Source: Candidatus Villigracilis proximus (GTDB taxonomy: Bacteria; Chloroflexota; Anaerolineae; Anaerolineales; Villigracilaceae). Taken from it: a stretch of DNA of 64,000 nucleotides. How positions within the stretch are numbered: position 1 is the stretch's first letter; every line of letters begins with the position of its first letter. The stretch spans positions 43,083 to 107,082 of the forward strand of contig JADKBB010000012.1 of the NCBI GenBank assembly GCA_016715195.1, read 5' to 3'. The notes under the pieces are model-generated. The model was not told the origin of the DNA and ran no database searches. It worked only from the letters and a program-made list of their open reading frames with translations. The position numbers were made by a program, and so were the translations under genes. Positions 8,670 to 17,798 of the stretch are shown here, piece by piece.

Positions 8670-8670
8670 T

Positions 8671-9783
8671 TTGAAGAAACTTCGTATTGCAGTGTTATTT
8701 GGCGGCCGCTCTGGTGAACATGATGTTTCACTTATGTCTGCGCGCTCGGTGATCGCCGCTCTCGATACTGCGCGATATGAAGTGATTCAGATCGGCATCA
8801 CACTCGATGGGAATTGGTTGACTGGCGCCAATACGCTCGAAGCTTTTGAAAGTGGAAATATTCAGGATCTGGATCGCGTAGTGCCGCCTTCAGAACCTGC
8901 TCACCAATCTCTGTATGTTGTGCGTTCCACAAAGACAGGCGATGTGCTTGAAACGCTGGCAGGCGTGGATGTGTTCTATCCCGTTCTGCATGGACCGTTC
9001 GGCGAAGATGGCACGCTGCAAGGCTTGCTTGAATTGGCTGATGTGGCTTATGTGGGCGCGGGCGTGGCAGGTTCTTCTGTGGGCATGGACAAAGGCATCT
9101 TCAAAGATGTCATGCGTGCTAATGGAATCCCAATTGTGGAATCGATCCTTGTTTTGCGCGGTGAGATCGAGAATGATATGAATGCAGTGATCGAGAAGGC
9201 TGAGAAATTAGGTGCGTATCCTTTATTCGCAAAACCTGCCAATCTCGGTTCCTCTGTTGGAATTAGCAAATGCAATTCACGCTCTGATCTTGGTGAAGGT
9301 CTGATGGAAGCCGCACGATATGACCGCCGGGTTGTGATCGAACGCGGAATCGGAAACGTGCGCGAAGTGGAAGTCAGTGTGCTGGGCAATGAAGATCCGC
9401 AAACATCCGTCTGTGGTGAAGTTTTACCGAGCCGTGAATTTTATTCCTATGAATCAAAATATGTAGACGGTACATCTGGATTAATCATCCCATCGCAATT
9501 ACCGGTGGAAGTCACTGACAAAATTCGTGAATACGCTGTGTGTGCCTATAAAGCGATTGATTGCGCCGGTATGGCTCGCGCTGATTTCTTTGTAGACAAC
9601 GATACGAATCAAATTTATTTGAATGAACTAAATACATTGCCCGGTTTTACTTCGATCAGTATGTATCCGAAATTATGGCAGGCCAGCGGGGTGACCTATC
9701 CCCAGCTTGTTGATCGTTTGATCGAACTTGCGCTTGAGCGCAAAGCCCAGCGTGATCACACAGAGCGCCGGAGGACGGCATGA
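8671..9783 (+). CDS. ddl: D-alanine--D-alanine ligase
   Basis: ATP-grasp ligase producing the D-Ala-D-Ala dipeptide used by MurF. The N-terminal motif is LFGGRSGEHDVSL, followed by HGPFGEDGTLQG, the ATP-grasp segment FAKPANLGSSVGISK, and the C-terminal metal site in YLNELNTLPGFT. TTG start at 8671 is chosen because AGGAG lies 9 nt upstream and the protein then begins at the conserved beta strand LRIAVLFGG. A longer reading from 8626 would lie inside murB. The 370-residue length fits the VanA/DdlA-like group with a longer central insert. Its stop overlaps the ftsQ ATG. Confidence 0.94.
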   Translation: MKKLRIAVLFGGRSGEHDVSLMSARSVIAALDTARYEVIQIGITLDGNWLTGANTLEAFESGNIQDLDRVVPPSEPAHQSLYVVRSTKTGDVLETLAGVDVFYPVLHGPFGEDGTLQGLLELADVAYVGAGVAGSSVGMDKGIFKDVMRANGIPIVESILVLRGEIENDMNAVIEKAEKLGAYPLFAKPANLGSSVGISKCNSRSDLGEGLMEAARYDRRVVIERGIGNVREVEVSVLGNEDPQTSVCGEVLPSREFYSYESKYVDGTSGLIIPSQLPVEVTDKIREYAVCAYKAIDCAGMARADFFVDNDTNQIYLNELNTLPGFTSISMYPKLWQASGVTYPQLVDRLIELALERKAQRDHTERRRTA

Positions 9784-10774
9784 GCGATAAACAGGAACTC
9801 ACCCGCTCCGAGGTTGCCCGTCAACGCCGTGCCCAGCGCGCAGTAAAAGAGTTGGAGCAGACCAGCAAACTTGCGTTAAAGCCGGTTGTTTCACGAACGC
9901 CCCAAAGTGTCGGGTGGTTTGAAACTCAAACGCATGGACAATCGCCGTCGTTTTAATGTCGCATTGGGGCTGCCTGAGATTCATTTGCATAAACCCACTT
10001 TTAACCTGCCCAGTTTCCGGTCGGGTTGGCGGCCTGTTTCTTTGATCACCGCGCTTGTGATTGGCGTTGCAATTTATCTTGTGTTGACTCTTCCATATTT
10101 TCATATTCCGAGTGTCACTGTGCTTGGTAACGATCGTTTGACACGCGAGGAACTCAGCGCGGCAATGGGAGTGGTCGGCCAGTCTGTGTTTATGGTACAG
10201 CCTGAAGAGGCGGCCGCACGTTTAAGTATGAACTATCCTGAACTGGCTTCTGTGCAAGTTAGTGTTTATTTGCCAAACCATGTTTATGTCACTGTCAGCG
10301 AGCGTGAACCCGTTATTTTTTGGCAGCAGGGTGAAGGGTATACATGGATCGATGCTTTCGGGTGTGGCATTCCGTCCGCGTGGAGTGGCTACTGGGCTGG
10401 TGTCCGTTGCCAGTGTGACCAATCCACCTGCTGGAATTTCATCCACAGATGACTTATCCAGCCCTCCGCCATTTATGCAAAAAGAATTGGTGGATGCGAT
10501 TCTCGCTCTCGCGCCGAGTGTGCCTGCTGGCTCGACTATGACATTCAATTCCGCTGACGGGCTTGGTTGGACGGATCCTCGCGGCTGGAAGGCTTCCTTT
10601 GGCATGAGCGCTCAGGACATGCCTTTGAAAATACGTGTATATCAATCTCTGGTTGACTCGCTTGTGAGTCGCGGCAAGTCTCCTTTGGTTATTAATGTGG
10701 TGTATCCTGATGCGCCTTTTTATCGAATGGCTGAAATTAAATTTGAAGAAGTAACTGTGGATAGTGGACAATAA
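9780..10774 (+). CDS. ftsQ: FtsQ/DivIB-type division protein (two frameshifts)
   Basis: Single-pass division protein that links FtsK/FtsW-class components through a POTRA domain. The ATG at 9780 overlaps the ddl stop. A basic cytoplasmic N-terminus (RSEVARQRRAQRAV) is followed by a frame change at the C4 run 9900-9903, where removing one C gives RTPKVSGGLKLKRMD. One transmembrane helix (SLITALVIGVAIYLVLTL) and a POTRA-like region (IPSVTVLGNDRLTREEL) follow. A second shift lies at TTT 10356-10358, where removing one T joins TWIDA to SGVAFRPRG. The repaired protein is about 330 residues. Identity rests on topology, POTRA motif and position before ftsA. Confidence 0.85.
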
Positions 10775-12020
10775 AAAGATGGATGAAATTGTAGTTGGTA
10801 TTGACGTAGGCACTACGAAGGTCTGTACTCTCGTTGGACGGGTGGACGAAGAAAAGTCCATTCGTATTCTTGGCGTGGGCATCGAACCTTCGGATGGGAT
10901 TCGCAAGGGAATTATTGTGGATCTGGCCGCGGCATCAAAAGCTATTAAGCGTTCCGTTGAGAAAGCAGAGAGTACATCCGGTTTGGAAATTACCACCGGG
11001 TTGGTCAGCCTCGCGGGCGCGCATGTTTCATCTGTGAATAGTCGCGGTGCAACCGGTGTGCCTGGCGGAATTATCAGCGCAATGGATATCAGCCGCGCGC
11101 TTGAACAGGCGCAGGCAGTTGCCATTCCGCATGATCGCGAGATTGTGCATGTCATTCAACGCGGCATGACCGTGGATGGGCAGGAAGGCGTGCGTGCTCC
11201 AGTGGGTATGCACGGATATAAAGTTGAAGTTGAAACACATATCATCACAGCCGCAGCCGCCACAGTGGATAATCTGCGACAGTGCGTTGGCGCGGCCGGC
11301 GTTGAAATTCAGCAGTTCGTTTTGAATCCGCTGGCATCCGCTGAAGTGGTGTTGACCGAGCAGGAACGTCAGATGGGCGTGGCCGTTTGTGATATTGGCG
11401 GCGGCACGACTGATCTGGCGATCTATGTCAACGGGGATGTGTGGCACACAATGGTTCTGGCTGTGGGCGGCAATCACGTCACACAGGATATTGCACATGG
11501 CTTACGTCTGCCAGTCTCTCAGGCTGAGGAAGTGAAAAAGCAGCAGGGATACGCCATCCGGTCCGAGATCGGAGCCGAGGAATATTTCTCCATCCGCCCG
11601 TTTGGTGAAGATAATGATGTCAGGATCAACCGCCAGGATCTGGCGCATATCATCGAAGCCCGCATTGAAGAAACATTCGGGTTGATCATGCAGGAAGTAA
11701 AACGCTCCGGCTATGATGGTCTGCTTCCCGCAGGCATGGTGTTGACAGGCGGTACATCTGCGCTGCCCGGCATCAAACGCATTGCCAGTGAAGTGTTGGG
11801 AATGCCTGTGCGTACCGCACAACCGGAAAACCTAACCGGACTTGTAGATAAACTTGGTTCCCCTGCGTACTCCACAAGCGTTGGCTTGTTACGCTGGGCA
11901 ACAACCATGAGAGATCACGATGTTGTTGTGACAAGCGGCAAGGATCGCCGCAGATCGAGAGGAGAAAGTAGTATGAATTTTGATGCTGTAAAAAATTGGA
12001 TGAAGAGACTGCTTCCTTAG
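10764..12020 (+). CDS. ftsA: FtsA, actin-like cell division protein
   Basis: Actin-fold ATPase that tethers FtsZ filaments to the membrane. 418 residues. VVGIDVGTTKVC (phosphate 1), CDIGGGTTDLAI (phosphate 2) and VLTGGTSALPGI (adenosine motif) are in order. The C-terminus has the amphipathic membrane-targeting helix (VKNWMKRLLP). GTG at 10764 overlaps ftsQ by 11 nt. An ATG five codons later is the alternative. Followed after 161 nt by ftsZ, which has its own ribosome binding site. Confidence 0.95.
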   Translation: MDNKKMDEIVVGIDVGTTKVCTLVGRVDEEKSIRILGVGIEPSDGIRKGIIVDLAAASKAIKRSVEKAESTSGLEITTGLVSLAGAHVSSVNSRGATGVPGGIISAMDISRALEQAQAVAIPHDREIVHVIQRGMTVDGQEGVRAPVGMHGYKVEVETHIITAAAATVDNLRQCVGAAGVEIQQFVLNPLASAEVVLTEQERQMGVAVCDIGGGTTDLAIYVNGDVWHTMVLAVGGNHVTQDIAHGLRLPVSQAEEVKKQQGYAIRSEIGAEEYFSIRPFGEDNDVRINRQDLAHIIEARIEETFGLIMQEVKRSGYDGLLPAGMVLTGGTSALPGIKRIASEVLGMPVRTAQPENLTGLVDKLGSPAYSTSVGLLRWATTMRDHDVVVTSGKDRRRSRGESSMNFDAVKNWMKRLLP

Positions 12021-12181
12021 TTATCGTTTCATGCTGAGCGGAGGTACGCTTTTCTTTGCGCCGCAGCCGAAGCACAATTATCCTGCCCCTCAGGATGAAT
12101 TATCAAAACGAATTTCTTATTAACCCTTTTAAAAATCGACATTCTCGTTTAAGATTGGCATATCCTTGCCAGGAGGAACAC
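12021..12181. other. ftsA-ftsZ intergenic region with repeat-like sequence
   Basis: The 161-nt gap starts with TTCATGCTGAGCGGAGG and a partly complementary GCGCCGCAGCCGAAGCA, resembling dispersed palindromic repeats of environmental Chloroflexota. That resemblance is from memory and not checked. The gap ends with an AGGAGG ribosome binding site (12171-12176) for ftsZ. A separate ftsZ promoter is plausible, but no clear -35/-10 pair stands out. Confidence 0.3.
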
Positions 12182-13345
12182 ATGGACTCAAATAAAAGAA
12201 TTCCGAATTCCGAAGCTTTCGCCCGCATCAAAGTGATTGGTGTTGGTGGAGCTGGTCAGAATGCCGTCAACCGTATGATGGAAGAAGGCATTCAAGGCGT
12301 TGAATTTATTTCCTGCAACACAGATGCGCAAGCGTTGACATTGTCACGCGCGCCCATTCGTGTGCGCCTCGGCGATAAACTCACACGCGGACTTGGCGCC
12401 GGCGGTGATCCTGAGATCGGCCGCAAAGCCGCAGAAGAATCATCCGATGAACTTTATAACGTGCTCAAAGGCGCAGACATGGTCTTCGTCACAGCGGGCA
12501 TGGGCGGCGGTACCGGCACAGGTGCGGCTCCTGTCGTTGCACAGGTCGCCAAGGAATGCGGCGCGCTCACCATTGGCGTGGTCACACGTCCCTTCACATT
12601 TGAAGGCGGCAAGCGCACACAATCTGCAGAAGCCGGTGTGCTAAAAATGAAAGAACACGCGCACACCCTCATCTCGATTCCGAATGATCGTTTGCTTCAA
12701 CTTGCAGATAAAAAATCCTCCTTGCAGGATGCCTTCCGCATGGCTGATGAAGTTCTGCATCAGGGCATTCAAGGCATCTCCGAACTCATCACCATCCCTG
12801 GCTTGATCAACCTCGACTTCGCCGATGTACGTGCCATTATGTCTGAAGGCGGCGCAGCATTAATGGCAGTGGGTCGCGGCTCCGGTGATGACCGTGCCAA
12901 GACTGCCGCTGAACAGGCCATCTCCAGTCAATTGCTTGACATCACCATTGATGGCGCACGCGGCGTACTCTTCAACGTGACCGGCGGCTCGAACATGACT
13001 CTCTTCGAGGTCAATCAGGCCGCAGCCATCATCCGCGAAACTGCTCACCCCGATGTCAACATGATCTTCGGTGCAGTCATCGATCCAGAAATGGGAGACG
13101 AGATTCGCTGTACCGTCATCGCCACCGGATTTGAACGCGCTGGTGTACCGCGCCGTGCATTGGAACGCCCCACCCGTAACGATAAGCCTGTTTCTGTTTC
13201 CAATACGCCTTTTGCCCGCTCGAACGAATCTATCAGCGTCGGCGCTGAGGTAAAGCCGTCCACTGAAACACGTTCATCCTCTTCACAACCCAGCATCAAC
13301 AGTGACGATTTGGACGTCCCAACCTTCTTGAGAAATAGAAGATAG
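12182..13345 (+). CDS. ftsZ: FtsZ, tubulin-like division GTPase
   Basis: Forms the Z-ring at midcell. 387 residues from the ATG at 12182, chosen for the AGGAGG 5 nt upstream; the frame is open further upstream but that part lacks FtsZ character. N-terminal IKVIGVGGAGQNAVNRM, the tubulin signature GGGTGTGAAP, the T7 catalytic loop NLDFADVRAIM, a variable Ser/Thr-rich linker, and the C-terminal interaction peptide DDLDVPTFLRNRR are all present. Last gene of the dcw cluster, followed by a strong terminator. Confidence 0.97.
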   Translation: MDSNKRIPNSEAFARIKVIGVGGAGQNAVNRMMEEGIQGVEFISCNTDAQALTLSRAPIRVRLGDKLTRGLGAGGDPEIGRKAAEESSDELYNVLKGADMVFVTAGMGGGTGTGAAPVVAQVAKECGALTIGVVTRPFTFEGGKRTQSAEAGVLKMKEHAHTLISIPNDRLLQLADKKSSLQDAFRMADEVLHQGIQGISELITIPGLINLDFADVRAIMSEGGAALMAVGRGSGDDRAKTAAEQAISSQLLDITIDGARGVLFNVTGGSNMTLFEVNQAAAIIRETAHPDVNMIFGAVIDPEMGDEIRCTVIATGFERAGVPRRALERPTRNDKPVSVSNTPFARSNESISVGAEVKPSTETRSSSSQPSINSDDLDVPTFLRNRR

Positions 13346-13358
13346 TAACAAGAACATG

Positions 13359-13399
13359 AGCCCCTAAAGGTTAGCAAAAACCTTTAGGGGCTTTTTTTA
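13359..13399 (+). terminator. Rho-independent terminator after ftsZ
   Basis: A perfect 14-bp stem (AGCCCCTAAAGGTT with its complement) and 6-nt loop are followed by a run of seven T. It ends the dcw transcript 13 nt after the ftsZ stop. Confidence 0.93.
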
Positions 13400-13411
13400 T
13401 TAATTCTGCGA

Positions 13412-13417
13412 TAAAAT
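13412..13417 (+). promoter_or_regulatory. -10 box 7 nt before ATG (leaderless-type promoter)
   Basis: TAAAAT lies 7 nt before the ATG at 13425, directly downstream of the ftsZ terminator. No Shine-Dalgarno precedes the gene, so a transcript starting at or next to the ATG fits best. No convincing -35 box. Confidence 0.5.
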
Positions 13418-13424
13418 ACAGTCA

Positions 13425-13853
13425 ATGAAAGCACAACTGCCACACCCCGAACAGTACTCATATCTGAAGCATCGTAAACAGCGCACCACACAGATCATTT
13501 TGCCTGTGATCATCAGTACGCTCTTGATGGTCGGGTTGATCGTGTTAATCAGTTTTTCCACCTTCAACTCCGGCGGCGACGTGAGCCGCTGGGCGGCCAT
13601 CTCCACGATCTGGATCATTATCCCCCTTCTGCTTGTGGGGTTGATCCTGCTGGCTGTGCTTGTCGGCCTGATCTATCTCATGGCGCGCGCCTTAAGCGCT
13701 TTGCCATACTATACAGGCATCGCACAGGACTATGTCTACATTGCACGCGGATATATCATTCGCGGGGCGGATATGGTTGCAAAGCCCGTCATTGCACTTG
13801 AGGGTTTTATTGAAAACATAAAGGAATTCCTTGGAAGGATAACCAAATCATGA
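13425..13853 (+). CDS. Small two-pass membrane protein, function unknown
   Basis: 142 residues with a basic N-terminus (YLKHRKQRTTQ), two transmembrane segments (about 23-45 and 60-90), and a C-terminal amphipathic region containing ALEGFIENIKEFLGRIT. No family recognised. It directly follows ftsZ but after a terminator and with its own -10 box, so it is probably transcribed separately. It overlaps the next gene by 4 nt (ATGA), so the two form a unit. Confidence 0.7.
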   Translation: MKAQLPHPEQYSYLKHRKQRTTQIILPVIISTLLMVGLIVLISFSTFNSGGDVSRWAAISTIWIIIPLLLVGLILLAVLVGLIYLMARALSALPYYTGIAQDYVYIARGYIIRGADMVAKPVIALEGFIENIKEFLGRITKS

Positions 13854-14041
13854 ACAAAAATAAAATTATTCTCGGCGGCGCATTGATCGGCGCAGTTACA
13901 GGTCTTGTTGCTGCCATTCTGCTTACCCGTCGTGCTGAAAAGACCGAACGAGAAACCGCCATTACCTCTGGTGAAGGATTGAAATTGGGCGTGTTGATCA
14001 TTGGATTATTAAGGGCGATTTCCTCGCTTGGCGATGATTAA
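13850..14041 (+). CDS. Small YtxH-like membrane protein
   Basis: 63 residues with a glycine-rich N-terminal transmembrane helix (IILGGALIGAVTGLVAAILL) followed by a charged segment and a second short hydrophobic patch near the C-terminus. The glycine-zipper helix at the start resembles YtxH-type small proteins, although the length is short. Coupled to the upstream membrane gene by ATGA overlap. Function unknown. Confidence 0.65.
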   Translation: MNKNKIILGGALIGAVTGLVAAILLTRRAEKTERETAITSGEGLKLGVLIIGLLRAISSLGDD

Positions 14042-14066
14042 ATTTTTTAGTAAATAATATGGGTTG

Positions 14067-14118
14067 GCGGACGTTCTTTTTTCCAGACCTGGAAGAAAAA
14101 CGTCCGCTTATTATTTTT
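14067..14118 (+). terminator. Terminator after the small membrane-protein pair
   Basis: Arms 14067-14084 (GCGGACGTTCTTTTTTCC) and 14091-14107 pair almost fully around a 6-nt loop and are followed by TTATTATTTTT. Confidence 0.85.
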
Positions 14119-14266
14119 AAGTTTACACACATCATTCGGTGTAGTTAATAAAAAAACAGTAGATCTGTGTCATGCATTTTGTAAATGACAATACCGTTTG
14201 AAAGAGGGGGTGTCCAATCTGAATGCGATAAAATGCGAGAACTTCAATATAAATTTTACATAACGC

Positions 14267-14272
14267 TATACT
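14267..14272 (+). promoter_or_regulatory. Candidate -10 box for the HD-GYP gene
   Basis: TATACT lies 12 nt before the ATG at 14285. No ribosome binding site is visible between them, so a very short leader is implied. A TTCAAT at 14243-14248 is a poor -35 candidate. Confidence 0.35.
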
Positions 14273-14284
14273 AGATTAACGTTC

Positions 14285-17200
14285 ATGGAACAAGAACCAT
14301 TATTAATACCTGACCCCGCCTCAAATATTCATGATACCCTGTTTCAAGATGTGTTTGGAAAACAGGATGTCATTATGCTTTTAATCGACCCGAAGGCGGG
14401 CCGCATCGTGGATGCGAATCAAGCCGCCGGTCGTTTTTATGGATACGAGTTGAGTCGGCTCAAAGCCATGTCAATCTCTGAGATTCGTTACCAATCGCCG
14501 GTGCATGAAGATGTCGATTCTTTTATCCAGCAGCACAAACTCGCAGATGGCGAGATCCGCACTGTGGAGGTGCGTTCCTCCCCTGTTATTGTTAACGGAA
14601 ACTCCGTCCTCTTTTCCATTGTTCATGATATTACAGAATATAAGCAGGCGGAAAATGAATACGCGCGCTTGCTGCAGTCTGAACAGCAGGCGCATCAGAT
14701 CACTGAAATTTTTCATACCGCAAATTTGGCGCTTACCCGTGATCTCAATCTTGATGCGGTGTTGGAAATATTTCTGGAGTATTTGCAGCAACTTATTCCC
14801 TTTGACAGCGCCAATGTAATGCTCCTGCAAGAGGATGCCCGCTTCGCAATTTTTGCGATGCGTGGTTATGAAAAATTCACAGATCCGGCCCAAACGCACG
14901 CCATTATTTTTGATCCCCGTGACCATCAGGCGTTCAATCCGATCATTAATCAACAGCATAGCATTGTGATCGCGGATACCCGTACATACCCCGGCTGGGA
15001 CCGGCTGCCGGGGACGGAGCATGTCATTAGCTGGATGGGCGTGCCGCTGATTGCTGGCGGACAGCTCATTGGCATATATTCAATCGATAAAGTTGAGGCA
15101 GGGTTTTTCACTCCCGGACATCAAATTCTGGCTGAGACACTCGCAGCACAGGCAGCGGCGGCGATTCAAAACGCGAACCTTTTTACCCACATCCAGACCG
15201 AGCTTGTTGAACGCAAACACGCGGAAAATGCTTTGCGTGAATCTGAAGTGCGTTACCGCTCCCTGTTTGATAATATGGTGGACGGCATCTATCGCAGCAC
15301 CGCCGACGGAAAATTTCTGGATGTCAACCCGGCCATGGTCAAAATGTTTGGCTACACCAGCAGAGATGAAATGCTGAATGTGGATATAAAGAAAGAACTC
15401 TACTTTTCGCCCGAAGAGCGCGGCAGCCATGTTTTGGATGACAGACAGAAAGAAGTGGAAGTGTTTCGAATGCGGCGAAAAGATGGGACTGAAATCTGGG
15501 TTGAGGATCATGGAGATTATGAACGTAATGAACATGGTCAGGTTATCTATCATACAGGAATGCTGCGGGATGTCACCGAGCGGGTGTGGGCTGAAGAGGC
15601 ATGGAACAGACAATCGGAAAAAGTACGTTTAATATATGAAGCCTCGCGTCAGTTAAACGCCTCATTTGAATCACAGCATATCTATGATGTAGCCTATCGT
15701 GGAATTTCGCAATTGATCCCATGTAATACGCTATTCATCTCGTCTTTTGAAAAACGTACCGGTATGATCTCGCTGGTTTGCGGCTGGCACGATGGCAGCC
15801 CGGTGGATGCAAAAGGGTTTCCGCCGATCTCTTTGGAAGAGGAAGGTCAGGGCGCGCAGAGTGAGGTGATTCGCACGGGGAGACCCCTGCTTCTTTCAGA
15901 TTATCAACAGCGTCTGCGCGAGACACGAACCATTTACACTTTTGACGATCAGGGTACTCAGGTGTCAGACACTTCCGATCATGGGCAGATTCCACGTTCG
16001 GCATTGATCGTGCCGATGGTTGTGGAGAATCAGGTGGTGGGTGCCATTCAGGTTTTTAGCTATCAGTTGAACGCCTATGTTGAAAACGATTTAAATCTTC
16101 TTAACGCCTTTGCTTCACAGATCGCCGTTGCGCTTATTAATTCAGATCTTTTTCAGCGGGTTCAGCGCGAAAATCGTGACCGCACACGGGCTGAAACTTC
16201 ACTCCGTTCACGCACGCGTGAGTTGGAGACTCTCTTCTCCATTTCCAATCATATTAGTTTTGTGCAAACAGAGACAGAGATCCTGCCTCAGATCCTCAAA
16301 GAGTTGGAACGTGTCATTCAGGCAGATTCCATGTCGGTCATTCTGCTTGAGCCGGATGAAACGCATCTGGTCATTGCAAATGCCAGTGGAGATTTGATTC
16401 CCAATATTGGTTTTAAATTTAATGCATCTGAAGGTATTAGCGGATCGATCCTGCAATCACGCCAGCTTTATCAGACAGATGATCTTTCAAACGACCCTTT
16501 GCGCATTAAAACAGTCCACGGAATGGATCATCTAGGCCCGGCCATATTTACCCCTTTGTTGTCAGGCGATCATATGATCGGCGTATTACTGGCTGCCCGC
16601 AGAAAAGGCAGGCATACCACCCCGTTCACATCTGAAGCAACCCGTATGATCATCACGACCAGTGAAATGTTGGGGAACGCGATCAATCGTATGCGCCTGC
16701 ATGCACAGACCATGCGCCGTCTCGACCATTTGCAAACGTTGCGCGCCATGGATCAGGTGATCGCGTCGAGTCTCGACCTGCGCATTACACTTAATATTTT
16801 ACTGAAGCACACCATTGCCCAATTAAATGTTGATGCCGCAGATGTGCTTTTACTTCACCCGTATCAACAGACACTGCAACACGCCGCCGGTCAGGGATTC
16901 CGCACCCATGCAATTGAAGGCGCTGAAGTTCATCTGCATGATGCCTTTGCAGGCCGCAGCGTGATGGAGCGATGCCTTGTTCAAATATTTAACTCGGCGC
17001 AAATTGTGGAGAATGAACCTTTTGCCCGATTGTGGGCAGAGGAAAACTTCTTAAATTATATTTGTGTGCCTCTCATCGCCAAGGGAGAAGTAAAAGGCGT
17101 TTTGGAAGTCTATTGCCGTTCGGAATTTACACCAGATGAAGAGTGGATCGAATTTCTTGAAACCCTCGCGGGCCAGGCTGCCATCACAATTGATAACTCA

Positions 17201-17794
17201 CAAATGTTCGACAATCTTCAACGCGTTAACATGGAACTTGCCATCGCGTACGATGCCACCATTGAAGGCTGGTCGCGTGCCATGGATCTGCGTGATAAGG
17301 AAACCGAAGGCCACACCAGGCGTGTTACTGAGCTTACCGTTTTACTTGCCCAGGCCATGGACATAAAAGACAAAGAGATATTAAATATTCGGCGCGGCGC
17401 ACTTCTGCATGACATAGGCAAAATGGGCATCCCCGATCACATCCTGCTTAAGGAAGGTCCGCTGACCGAGGCGGAATGGACGATCATGCGCACGCATCCT
17501 CTTCTGGCTTATGAAATGCTGCAACCCATCCGCTATCTGCATCAATCGCTCGATATCCCCATGTCGCATCATGAAAAATGGGACGGTACAGGTTATCCGC
17601 GTGGATTGAAAGGCGAAGAGATCCCATTGGTGGCGCGTATCTTTGCCATCGCAGATGTCTGGGATGCCGTTACCAGCGAGCGCCCATATCGCAAAGCCTG
17701 GACCAAAAAGAAGGCACTGGCTTACATCAAGGATCAAAACGGAAAACAATTTGATCCGCAAGTTGTGGAAGTTTTCTTAAAGGTGATTCAATAA
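14285..17794 (+). CDS. Multi-sensor HD-GYP cyclic-di-GMP phosphodiesterase
   Basis: 1169-residue protein predicted to hydrolyse c-di-GMP. Domain order by sequence: PAS (about 19-130), GAF (140-305), PAS (317-440), GAF (450-625), GAF (645-800), GAF (820-975), HD-GYP (985-1169). The catalytic region is complete: GHTRRV, HDIGKMG, HPLLAYEM, and HHEKWDGTGYP, the GYP motif itself, followed by DVWDAVTSERPYR. There are no membrane segments or receiver domain, so the signal must come through cytoplasmic ligands or redox via GAF/PAS. It is followed at 4 nt by the YcaQ-like gene, and 1.8 kb downstream lies a GGDEF protein of opposite activity. Confidence 0.92.
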   Translation: MEQEPLLIPDPASNIHDTLFQDVFGKQDVIMLLIDPKAGRIVDANQAAGRFYGYELSRLKAMSISEIRYQSPVHEDVDSFIQQHKLADGEIRTVEVRSSPVIVNGNSVLFSIVHDITEYKQAENEYARLLQSEQQAHQITEIFHTANLALTRDLNLDAVLEIFLEYLQQLIPFDSANVMLLQEDARFAIFAMRGYEKFTDPAQTHAIIFDPRDHQAFNPIINQQHSIVIADTRTYPGWDRLPGTEHVISWMGVPLIAGGQLIGIYSIDKVEAGFFTPGHQILAETLAAQAAAAIQNANLFTHIQTELVERKHAENALRESEVRYRSLFDNMVDGIYRSTADGKFLDVNPAMVKMFGYTSRDEMLNVDIKKELYFSPEERGSHVLDDRQKEVEVFRMRRKDGTEIWVEDHGDYERNEHGQVIYHTGMLRDVTERVWAEEAWNRQSEKVRLIYEASRQLNASFESQHIYDVAYRGISQLIPCNTLFISSFEKRTGMISLVCGWHDGSPVDAKGFPPISLEEEGQGAQSEVIRTGRPLLLSDYQQRLRETRTIYTFDDQGTQVSDTSDHGQIPRSALIVPMVVENQVVGAIQVFSYQLNAYVENDLNLLNAFASQIAVALINSDLFQRVQRENRDRTRAETSLRSRTRELETLFSISNHISFVQTETEILPQILKELERVIQADSMSVILLEPDETHLVIANASGDLIPNIGFKFNASEGISGSILQSRQLYQTDDLSNDPLRIKTVHGMDHLGPAIFTPLLSGDHMIGVLLAARRKGRHTTPFTSEATRMIITTSEMLGNAINRMRLHAQTMRRLDHLQTLRAMDQVIASSLDLRITLNILLKHTIAQLNVDAADVLLLHPYQQTLQHAAGQGFRTHAIEGAEVHLHDAFAGRSVMERCLVQIFNSAQIVENEPFARLWAEENFLNYICVPLIAKGEVKGVLEVYCRSEFTPDEEWIEFLETLAGQAAITIDNSQMFDNLQRVNMELAIAYDATIEGWSRAMDLRDKETEGHTRRVTELTVLLAQAMDIKDKEILNIRRGALLHDIGKMGIPDHILLKEGPLTEAEWTIMRTHPLLAYEMLQPIRYLHQSLDIPMSHHEKWDGTGYPRGLKGEEIPLVARIFAIADVWDAVTSERPYRKAWTKKKALAYIKDQNGKQFDPQVVEVFLKVIQ

Positions 17795-17798
17795 CGCC

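Noticed and set aside
10764..12020. FtsA gene reading as DnaK-like ATPase
   Set aside because: Shared actin-fold motifs only; size, C-terminal membrane helix and position before ftsZ identify FtsA.
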